7,674 nucleotides of DNA. Origin: Ardenticatenales bacterium (GTDB lineage: Bacteria > Chloroflexota > Anaerolineae > Ardenticatenales > Ardenticatenaceae). This document shows positions 1 to 5,462 of this stretch, piece by piece. Made by a program: the position numbers and the translations under genes. The stretch covers positions 1 through 7,674 of the forward strand of contig JACCSL010000677.1 of the NCBI GenBank assembly GCA_013812995.1, read 5' to 3'. Position 1 is the first letter of the stretch, and every line of letters starts with the position of its first letter. Below the pieces are notes generated by a model that made no database searches, was not told the origin of the DNA, and worked only from the letters and a program-made list of their open reading frames with translations.

Positions 1-32
1 TGACATGAAACGACTTCTCCTCAGCTAGGGGG

Positions 33-48
33 TTGTTCCGATGAACAA
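33..48. repeat. Short palindrome TTGTTC-N4-GAACAA
   Basis: Two perfect 6-bp inverted arms flank a 4-bp CGAT spacer about 310 bp upstream of glnA. The size and symmetry suit a dimeric repressor operator. The half-site orientation (GTTC-N4-GAAC) is the reverse of the Gram-positive LexA box, so I do not assign it to LexA. It may be chance, or it may belong to a gene off the left edge. Confidence 0.3.
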
Positions 49-144
49 ATACCGAGCTACCTTACCGGAATAGGCCAAGACAATCTACAGTCAGAGCGCA
101 CAAGAGTCCCTTATTCTATTTGGGCAGGTTGCACAGGGGAACGG

Positions 145-201
145 AAAGTCAAAAGTCACCAAGTAGGCCCCTAAAAGGGGAAAGGCAAAGGACAAAAGGC
201 A
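145..201. repeat. AAAGKCA heptamer repeats
   Basis: Two adjacent copies of AAAGTCA lie at 145-151 and 152-158. Three further units with the same 7-bp spacing, AAAGGCA, AAGGACA and AAAGGCA, lie at 181-201. The two groups are separated by a small CCCCT/AGGGG hairpin (168-180). The period of 7 is the same as in the repeat between glnA and nadE (1711-1780), although the unit differs. Short tandem heptamers of this style are familiar in intergenic DNA of cyanobacteria and Chloroflexota, and their function is unknown. Confidence 0.6.
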
Positions 202-216
202 AACGTGACGACCACT

Positions 217-280
217 GCTCCAACGCTCTATCGCTCCAACGCTCTATCGCTCCAACGCTCTAACGCTCCAACGCTCCAAC
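217..280. repeat. Eight-copy tandem octamer (GCTCYAWC)
   Basis: Eight consecutive 8-bp units fill this stretch exactly: five GCTCCAAC, two GCTCTATC and one GCTCTAAC, with the first four alternating GCTCCAAC/GCTCTATC. The array is followed by GTTGTTGT, so the junction CAACGTTG is a palindrome. Read in the glnA frame it has no stop codon and would encode an 8-residue repeat, but codon use and the position of the family start argue that it is untranslated leader. It ends 77 bp before the chosen glnA start. Gain or loss of units by slippage would change leader length. Confidence 0.85.
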
Positions 281-345
281 GTTGTTGTGAGGGGAGCGGG
301 GGCATGTTAGACTGGGGCGCTGTTAACCCATTTGTTTCACAAGAT

Positions 346-350
346 GAGGA
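346..350 (+). promoter_or_regulatory. Ribosome binding site of glnA
   Basis: GAGGA ends 7 nt before the ATG at 358, which supports that start. A second purine-rich site (GGGGAG, 291-296) stands 7 nt before an in-frame ATG at 304, which would add 18 residues. The start at 358 is preferred because the protein then begins where class I-alpha glutamine synthetases normally begin. Confidence 0.6.
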
Positions 351-357
351 TACCGTT

Positions 358-1710
358 ATGTCTCAAAAAGCTGCTGCGTTCGAGCGCGTGCAGGAAATCA
401 TTAAGGAAAAGAATGTTGCCTTTGTGAACCTCCAGTTCACAGACGTTGTAGGGATGGTCAAAAATCAGACGATTCCGGTGAGCCAGTTCGAGGAGGCGGT
501 GGATCACGGGGTCTGGTTCGACGGTTCGAGCATCGAAGGATTTGCCCGCATCGCGGAGTCAGACATGTACCTGATGCCGGACCTGGACACCTTCAGCCTG
601 ATTCCGTGGGATATGGCTCCTGATACCACCACGGCGCGCGTGATCTGCGATACGTTTACCCCCAACGGTGAGCCCTTTCCTGGTGATCCGCGCCAGGTGC
701 TCCGCCGCGTGCTGGAAGAGTGCCGCGAGATGGGCTACGACTACATGACAGGGCCGGAGCCAGAGTTCTTCCTCTTTCAGCGCGACAAACACGGTCATCC
801 CGTCGCCGATCCCCACGATGCGGCCGGGTACTTCGATGTCTCCACCGACCTGGGCACCGACCTGCGCCGCCAGATGGTCAACGCGCTGGAAGCAATGGGC
901 ATCGAGGTCGAGGCGCTGCACCACGAGGTCGCGCCGGGGCAGCACGAGATCGACTTCCGCTACGGGGATGCGCTGAAGACAGCAGACAACGTGGTGACGC
1001 TACGGGTCGCGGTCAAGGCCATCGCCCAGCGCAATGGACTCTACGCCACCTTCATGCCGAAGCCGATTGCGGGCATCAACGGCTCCGGCATGCACGTCCA
1101 CCAGAGCCTGATCGATCGCGCTACCGGAAAGAACGCCTTCGTCGATACCAACAGCGAGTATGGCCTGAGTGATCTGGCCCTCTCCTTCATCGCCGGAATC
1201 CTGGCCCACGCCCCGCACCTGGCTGCCGTGGTCGCCCCAACGGTGAACTCCTACAAGCGGCTCGTGCCAGGGTACGAGGCTCCTGTCTATATCTCCTGGG
1301 CGCGCACCAACCGCTCCGCACTGATTCGTGTGCCGCGCATCAACCCGAAGCGCCCCCAATCGACCCGCATCGAGCTGCGCTGTCCCGACCCCTCCTGCAA
1401 CCCCTACCTGGCCTTTGCCGTGATTCTCAAGGCAGGTCTGGATGGGATCAAGAAGGGATTGACGGCACCGGAGCCCGCCGAAGAAGATCTGTACCACCTG
1501 GACGCCGCGCGTATCGCCGAGCGCCAACTGAAGCAACTGCCCGGCTCGTTGGGCGAGGCACTGGATCTGCTCCAGCAGGACGAAGTCATCGCCAGTGCCC
1601 TAGGCCCGCACGTCTTCGAGCGCTTCATGGAAGCCAAGCGCCAGGAGTGGGATAACTACCGCCTCTACGTGACCGAGTGGGAGCTAGACCGCTATCTGAG
1701 CGTGTATTAA
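358..1710 (+). CDS. glnA: Glutamine synthetase, type I-alpha
   Basis: This cytoplasmic dodecameric enzyme makes glutamine from glutamate, ammonia and ATP. From the ATG at 358 it is 450 residues, the usual I-alpha length. Visible signatures are the beta-grasp DGSS motif (Asp55), the metal ligands Glu134/Glu136 in GPEPEFF, HHEVAPGQHE (Glu190, Glu197), the ATP-site segment KPIAGINGSGMHVHQS (His246), NSYKRLVPGYEAP (Arg301 and flap Glu307), Arg319, Arg324 and RIELR (Glu339, Arg341). Arg64 in GFAR aligns with Bacillus Arg62, the residue tied to glutamine feedback inhibition. The proteobacterial adenylylation context (LYDLPPEE) is absent, although a Tyr379 is present in DLYHLD, so control is probably by feedback rather than adenylylation. 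The C-terminus (EAKRQEWDNYR, ending SVY) matches the Bacillus-like group. Octamer repeats lie upstream and a hairpin overlaps the stop codon. Confidence 0.96.
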   Translation: MSQKAAAFERVQEIIKEKNVAFVNLQFTDVVGMVKNQTIPVSQFEEAVDHGVWFDGSSIEGFARIAESDMYLMPDLDTFSLIPWDMAPDTTTARVICDTFTPNGEPFPGDPRQVLRRVLEECREMGYDYMTGPEPEFFLFQRDKHGHPVADPHDAAGYFDVSTDLGTDLRRQMVNALEAMGIEVEALHHEVAPGQHEIDFRYGDALKTADNVVTLRVAVKAIAQRNGLYATFMPKPIAGINGSGMHVHQSLIDRATGKNAFVDTNSEYGLSDLALSFIAGILAHAPHLAAVVAPTVNSYKRLVPGYEAPVYISWARTNRSALIRVPRINPKRPQSTRIELRCPDPSCNPYLAFAVILKAGLDGIKKGLTAPEPAEEDLYHLDAARIAERQLKQLPGSLGEALDLLQQDEVIASALGPHVFERFMEAKRQEWDNYRLYVTEWELDRYLSVY

Positions 1711-1780
1711 GCAGTCAGCAGTCAGCGGTCAGCTTTCAGCTTGTACTTTGCCGTAGCTGATTGCTGATCGCTGACTGCTC
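1710..1780 (+). repeat. Inverted heptamer arrays, 25-bp hairpin
   Basis: The left arm is built of GCAGTCA, GCAGTCA, GCGGTCA, GCTTTCA (1711-1738). The right arm is TAGCTGA, TTGCTGA, TCGCTGA, CTGCTC (1754-1780). Both have period 7 and they face each other. In plus-strand RNA, 1710-1734 pairs with 1755-1779 over 25 positions with one mismatch and three G-U wobbles, leaving a 20-nt loop. There is no U-tract after it, so it is not a standard intrinsic terminator. It could stabilise the 3' end of the glnA message or be a mobile repeat unit. It begins at the last base of the glnA stop codon. Confidence 0.8.
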
Positions 1781-1809
1781 TTGTCAAGAGTAAGTGTTTT
1801 TGTTACACT
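1781..1809 (+). promoter_or_regulatory. Sigma-70-type promoter of nadE
   Basis: TTGTCA (1781-1786) matches the -35 consensus at five of six positions. Seventeen bases later comes TACACT (1804-1809), with an extended -10 TG at 1801-1802. Transcription would start near 1815-1818, giving a leader of about 35 nt before nadE. The -35 begins at the first base after the heptamer inverted repeat. This is a consensus match only. Confidence 0.6.
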
Positions 1810-1811
1810 TA
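1791..1811. promoter_or_regulatory. Palindromic operator candidate over nadE promoter
   Basis: TAAGTGT (1791-1797) and ACACTTA (1805-1811) are perfect inverted arms around a 7-base T-rich spacer. The site covers the spacer and -10 element of the predicted nadE promoter, where a bound repressor would block RNA polymerase. NAD-biosynthesis genes are often controlled by repressors such as NiaR or NrtR. I cannot match this palindrome to a specific one. The regulator is unknown. Confidence 0.45.
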
Positions 1812-1840
1812 GGCTATTGGCGACAAAAGTAGTACCCATC

Positions 1841-1847
1841 AAGGAGG
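1841..1847 (+). promoter_or_regulatory. Ribosome binding site of nadE
   Basis: AAGGAGG is a near-perfect Shine-Dalgarno sequence ending 5 nt before the ATG at 1853. It decides that start over the in-frame TTG at 1781, which lies inside the promoter. Confidence 0.9.
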
Positions 1848-1852
1848 CACAT

Positions 1853-3610
1853 ATGAGAGCGGTTCGCCTGGCAATGGCACAGATGAACGCCACCGTGGGG
1901 GACATGGAGGGGAACCTCCGCAAAATCTTGGAGTACATCGAGTGGGCGCGCGCCCGAGGTGCCAGCATCCTCCTCTTCCCCGAATTGGCCCTCTGTGGCT
2001 ACCCTCCCGAAGACTTGCTGCTGAAGCCGGATTTCATCGACATGAATCTGCGAATCCTCGACGAGGTGCGCCGCGCTAGCCGCGACCTTGTGACGATTAT
2101 CGGCTACCCCGACCGGGACGACTACGACATCTACAACGCCGCCGCCATCATCCAGAATGGCACGATCCTCGGCAGCTACCGCAAACAATACCTGCCCAAC
2201 TACGGGGTCTTCGACGAGAATCGCTACTTTGGCACAGGTGAGCTAAACCCGATCTGGGACTTCGGGGGGGATCTGGTGGGGGTGAGCATCTGCGAGGATA
2301 TCTGGTATCCCTCCGGTCCGGCCCAGTGGCAGGCGCAGGCGGGCGCGGAATTGCTCGCCAACATCTCGGCCTCGCCGTACTACCAGGGCAAGGGTCATGT
2401 GCGCGAGCGGATGCTCGCGACCCGCGCAGCGGACAATGTGGCGATTGTGGCATACTGCAATCTGGTGGGCGGGCAGGACGAACTGGTTTTTGACGGGTGG
2501 AGCCTGGTCTACGGCCCGTCGGGCGAGTTGCTGGCACGCGGCCCTGCCTACGAGGAGGCGCTGGTCCTGGCCGATCTTGATTTGAACACCGTCTTTCGCG
2601 CCCGCCTGCACGATCCGCGCCGCCGCAAGGAGCGCGATGCTGCCGAAGAATGGTCCGACCTGACCCCGCGCTTCCGTGGGACAGCACTTCACCAGCAGCA
2701 CGCCGAATTGCCAACGCTGGATGACTCTCTCATTGCCCGAGAACTTGGTCGCATTGAGGAGGTATACGAGGCGCTGAAACTGGGCATTCGAGACTACGTG
2801 CGGAAGAATGGTTTTCAGAAAGTGGCGCTGGGGCTGAGTGGGGGCATTGACTCCGCGCTGACCGCCGCGCTCGCCGCCGATGCGCTCGGCCCGGAGAATG
2901 TCATGGGCGTCTCCATGCCCTCGCGGTATTCATCCGACCACTCCAAGGATGATGCACAGACATTGGCCGAGCGGCTGGGCATCCGGTACATGCAGTTGCC
3001 CATCGAGAAGCCCTTCGCCGCCTACCTGGACGCACTCGCGGAGCCTTTCGCGGGGGAGGATGTGAATCTGGCCGAGGAAAATATCCAGGCGCGCATTCGG
3101 GGGAACTACCTCATGGCGCTGGCCAATGCCTTTGGCTACCTGGTACTGGCAACGGGCAACAAGAGCGAGGCAGCGGTCGGGTACGCCACGCTGTACGGCG
3201 ACATGGCGGGCGGCTTCAGTCCCATCAAGGATGTGCCGAAGACGCTGGTCTACGCGCTGTCGAGATGGCGAAATGACACGCTTGGCGAGGTGATTCCCGA
3301 ATCCTCCATCACCAAGCCGCCCAGTGCCGAGCTGCGCCCTGGCCAGATGGACCAGGACTCGCTGCCGCCCTACGACATTCTGGATGCTATCCTGGAGCGG
3401 TACGTCGAGGAAGATTACAGCGTCAGCGAGATCGTGCAGGACGGCTTTGACGAGACAACGACCCTCAAGGTTATCCGCATGGTAGACAACAACGAGTTCA
3501 AGCGCCGCCAGGCCGCGCCGGGCATCAAGATCACCACGCGCGCCTTCGGGAAGGACCGCCGTCTGCCCATCACCAATCGCTGGCGGCCGGGTTGGGCTCT
3601 GCCGAAGTAA
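1853..3610 (+). CDS. nadE: Glutamine-dependent NAD+ synthetase
   Basis: This cytoplasmic enzyme performs the last step of NAD+ synthesis, amidating deamido-NAD+ with ATP and using glutamine as nitrogen donor. The protein is 585 residues with two domains. The N-terminal nitrilase-fold glutaminase (about 1-270) has the Glu-Lys-Cys triad as Glu44 in FPELALCGY, Lys111 in YRKQYLPNYGVFDE and Cys147 in SICEDIW. The C-terminal synthetase (about 290-585) has the pyrophosphatase P-loop LSGGIDSAL (328-336), ATGNKSE (433-439) and YATLYGDMAGGFSPIKD (444-460). The glutaminase domain means it need not rely on free ammonia, and glnA just upstream makes its glutamine. It has its own strong ribosome binding site and apparent promoter with an overlapping palindrome, so it is probably not simply co-transcribed with glnA. 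A terminator hairpin starts 2 nt after the stop codon. Confidence 0.96.
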   Translation: MRAVRLAMAQMNATVGDMEGNLRKILEYIEWARARGASILLFPELALCGYPPEDLLLKPDFIDMNLRILDEVRRASRDLVTIIGYPDRDDYDIYNAAAIIQNGTILGSYRKQYLPNYGVFDENRYFGTGELNPIWDFGGDLVGVSICEDIWYPSGPAQWQAQAGAELLANISASPYYQGKGHVRERMLATRAADNVAIVAYCNLVGGQDELVFDGWSLVYGPSGELLARGPAYEEALVLADLDLNTVFRARLHDPRRRKERDAAEEWSDLTPRFRGTALHQQHAELPTLDDSLIARELGRIEEVYEALKLGIRDYVRKNGFQKVALGLSGGIDSALTAALAADALGPENVMGVSMPSRYSSDHSKDDAQTLAERLGIRYMQLPIEKPFAAYLDALAEPFAGEDVNLAEENIQARIRGNYLMALANAFGYLVLATGNKSEAAVGYATLYGDMAGGFSPIKDVPKTLVYALSRWRNDTLGEVIPESSITKPPSAELRPGQMDQDSLPPYDILDAILERYVEEDYSVSEIVQDGFDETTTLKVIRMVDNNEFKRRQAAPGIKITTRAFGKDRRLPITNRWRPGWALPK

Positions 3611-3611
3611 G

Positions 3612-3649
3612 CAAAGCACCCCGGTTTTTGTAAAAACCGGGGCGCTTTG
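3612..3649. terminator. Bidirectional terminator, nadE / amylase
   Basis: Arms 3612-3629 and 3632-3649 pair over 18 positions with a single mismatch, with a core of CCCCGGTTTTT against AAAAACCGGGG. It fills the 43-nt space between the stop codons of nadE (+) and the amylase gene (-). The flanks are only moderately T-rich on either strand (TCTTTC on plus, CTTACTT on minus), but the strong symmetric stem between convergent genes fits a shared terminator. Confidence 0.85.
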
Positions 3650-3653
3650 TCTT

Positions 3654-5375
3654 TCACGGGCGCAACTGGATGATGTAGGTGCGGTAAGGTTCCAGGGTTT
3701 GGATTGGGGTGTACTCCGTGAACCCACCCTGTTCGTCCGGTAACAACGGCATCACCGTGGCCCCCTGAAACAACTCGGCGGGCGCGCCCTCATCGACCTG
3801 CGCGCCCGCCTTGAGCGAGAGGCGATAGTCGCTGATCGGGTCGCCCGTGAGGTTGTGGAGCACCAGGAGCGTCTCGTCGTTGCTCTGGCGGATAAATGGG
3901 TAGATGCCATTGGTGCTCGACTGGAGTACCAGGTACTCGCCAATGCGCAGCGCCTCGTGCTCGTTGCGCAGAGCAATGAGGCGGCGGTACAGATTCAGGA
4001 GCGACTCAGGCTCCTCGGACATGGCTGCAACGTTGTTTGTCTCATAGTCCTGGCTGAAATCACGCCACGGCGTGCCAGTGGTGAAGCCGGCTGCCTCATC
4101 GCCTGTCCAGGACATGGGCTTGCGGATATCTTCGTCCGGCTTCATACCCCGCATGGCGATCTCCTCGCCGTAGTAGATGAACGGGGTGCCCGGCCCCGTC
4201 AACAGCATCGCTGCCGCCATCTTCATGTGATCCATGTTACCCTTCAAGGTGCTGAAGGCGCGGTTCTGGTCATGGTTGGCGATAAAGGGCGCGAACTGCT
4301 GGTCAGGATAGTTCTGCGTGGCGATGGCATAGGCAAAGCGGGCCGTCCCGGCATTCTCGTTGTTCGCCGCATCGAGGATATTCTGGGCAATAGTGAACTC
4401 GAACGCGGTATCTAGCTCCTCGCCAATGTAAGGAATGACCTGGTCGGTGGGGGACCAGACCTCGCCCACGATAAAGTCATCCGGCTCAATGGACCTCACA
4501 TAATTATGATATTCCTCCAGCCAGGTATGGGTTTCTTCCGTGTGCTCCAGCACGCCATCGGTCTCGATCAGGTGGCGAATCGCATCCAGCCGAAAGCCAT
4601 CCGCTCCCATTTCCTCTAGCCAGAATTGAGTGATGGTCTCGACCTCCCGCGTCACAGCCGGGTTCTCGTAGTTCAGATCGGGCATCTCGGACCAGAAAAT
4701 GCCATAGTAGGAGCGATTCTCGCCCGCCGGGTGCCAGATATTGCCCCCGCCCCAGGGCGCGAATTCCGTCGGACGCTCGCCCTCGTGGAAGATATACCAC
4801 GCCTCCCGCTCCGCATCGCCCTCGCGTGCGGCCTGAAACCAGGGATGTTGCGACGAGGTGTGATTGAGCACCATATCCACGATCACGCGCATCCCCCGCT
4901 GGTGTGCCTCCTCCATCAGCTGCTTGAAGTCCTCATTGTTGCCATAGTCCGCCTCGACTTGGTAGTAATCCACCACATCGTAGCCGTGGTAGCTCGGCGA
5001 CTCCATGACAGGCATCAGCCAGAGGCCCGTCACCCCAAGATCGCTGGTCGTCGTCGGGTTCCCATCGTTTAGATAGTCCAGCTTCTGAATGAGCCCCTGG
5101 ATGTCTCCGATACCATCGCCATCCGAATCGTAGAAACTTCGCACGAAAACCTCATACCAGACCGTATCGTTCCACCAGGGGTAGCCATCGGTGCCCGTGG
5201 GTGGCAGCGTGATGGCAGAGACGGGCGGCACCGCTCTCTCATTTTCCTCGGGCGCAACCGTTGGGCTCTCGGTGAGTGGGGGATGGCTTGGTTCAGTGGC
5301 GGCGGGAGTACGACAACCTACCAGGATGAGCATGAGCGCCATCAGAATCGTTCTACGAGCGAATTGTGAGACCAT
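3654..5375 (-). CDS. Secreted GH13 alpha-amylase family lipoprotein
   Basis: This is probably a surface-anchored enzyme cutting alpha-1,4-glucans or maltodextrins. It is 573 residues. A signal peptide (FARRTILMALMLILVGC) ends in a lipobox with Cys21 as the lipidated residue, followed by a Pro/Thr/Ser/Glu-rich linker to about 60. The (beta/alpha)8 domain carries a calcium loop DSDGDGIGD (83-91), region I DMVLNH (167-172), region V MPDLN (231-235), region II GFRLDAIRH with nucleophile Asp264, region III GEVW with acid/base Glu305, and region IV IANHDQNR with Asp369. A C-terminal beta domain spans about 475-573. MPDLN in region V is the mark of GH13 subfamily 36, intermediate between oligo-1,6-glucosidase and neopullulanase types, which includes lipoprotein amylases of anaerobes. 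All catalytic residues are present. AGAGGA lies 7 nt before the ATG. It is downstream of the sensor gene, beyond a terminator. Exact substrate is uncertain. Confidence 0.92.
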   Translation of the reverse strand: MVSQFARRTILMALMLILVGCRTPAATEPSHPPLTESPTVAPEENERAVPPVSAITLPPTGTDGYPWWNDTVWYEVFVRSFYDSDGDGIGDIQGLIQKLDYLNDGNPTTTSDLGVTGLWLMPVMESPSYHGYDVVDYYQVEADYGNNEDFKQLMEEAHQRGMRVIVDMVLNHTSSQHPWFQAAREGDAEREAWYIFHEGERPTEFAPWGGGNIWHPAGENRSYYGIFWSEMPDLNYENPAVTREVETITQFWLEEMGADGFRLDAIRHLIETDGVLEHTEETHTWLEEYHNYVRSIEPDDFIVGEVWSPTDQVIPYIGEELDTAFEFTIAQNILDAANNENAGTARFAYAIATQNYPDQQFAPFIANHDQNRAFSTLKGNMDHMKMAAAMLLTGPGTPFIYYGEEIAMRGMKPDEDIRKPMSWTGDEAAGFTTGTPWRDFSQDYETNNVAAMSEEPESLLNLYRRLIALRNEHEALRIGEYLVLQSSTNGIYPFIRQSNDETLLVLHNLTGDPISDYRLSLKAGAQVDEGAPAELFQGATVMPLLPDEQGGFTEYTPIQTLEPYRTYIIQLRP

Positions 5376-5382
5376 TGGTATG

Positions 5383-5388
5383 TCCTCT
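5383..5388 (-). promoter_or_regulatory. Ribosome binding site of amylase gene
   Basis: On the minus strand AGAGGA ends 7 nt before the amylase ATG (5375-5373). It could pair with TCCTCT in the upstream terminator arm (5419-5414). It also overlaps GGCTAGAG (5392-5385), which matches CTCTAACC (5446-5439) at seven of eight pairs, so leader structure could affect translation. Confidence 0.7.
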
Positions 5389-5400
5389 AGCCGTGAGGGT

Positions 5401-5435
5401 AAAGAAAACGCAGAGAGGAAACTTCCTCCCTGCGT
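5401..5435 (-). terminator. Intrinsic terminator after sensor kinase gene
   Basis: Read on the minus strand, a 13-bp stem with one mismatch (5435-5423 with 5420-5408, core ACGCAG / CTGCGT and GAGGAA / TTCCTC) is followed by TTTCTTT (5407-5401). That is a standard rho-independent layout. It ends the sensor transcript but leaves only 25 nt to the amylase start codon, so it may also act as an attenuator in the amylase leader. Confidence 0.75.
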
Positions 5436-5462
5436 CCTGGTTAGAGTCTTGACCCGCGCTCT

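Larger units (their letters stand above)
1..357. other. Non-coding region upstream of glnA
   Basis: No credible gene is visible here. The plus-strand ATGs at 5 and 41 give peptides of only 7 and 10 codons, and no RNA gene is recognisable. The stretch holds a 6-4-6 palindrome (33-48), two groups of heptamer repeats (145-158 and 181-201), a small hairpin CCCCT-AAA-AGGGG (168-180) and the octamer array (217-280) described separately. I see no convincing -35/-10 pair for glnA. The AT-rich patch TTATTCTATT at 111-120 is the only -10-like sequence and has no good -35 partner. The glnA promoter is therefore unassigned. Confidence 0.7.

Noticed and set aside
119..135. Possible sigma-54 promoter for glnA around GGGCAGGTTGCACA.
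   Set aside because: The TTGCA part fits, but the required GG is not 10 bp before the GC, so the spacing fails.
217..280. CRISPR array.
   Set aside because: The units are 8 bp and directly adjacent, with no spacers and no cas genes.
205..357. An upstream start that would give glutamine synthetase a 51-residue extension.
   Set aside because: The extra residues come from the octamer array and match nothing in the family. The ATG at 358 has a ribosome binding site and gives the normal 450-residue length.
1781..1852. A TTG start for nadE at 1781.
   Set aside because: It would be the -35 element of the predicted promoter. The AAGGAGG before the ATG at 1853 and the family N-terminus (RLAMAQMNATVGD) fix the start.
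2148..3727. Long minus-strand open frames opposite nadE (2148-2714, 2930-3727).
   Set aside because: They are low-complexity shadows of the well-conserved nadE frame with no recognisable motif. The second also runs through the terminator.
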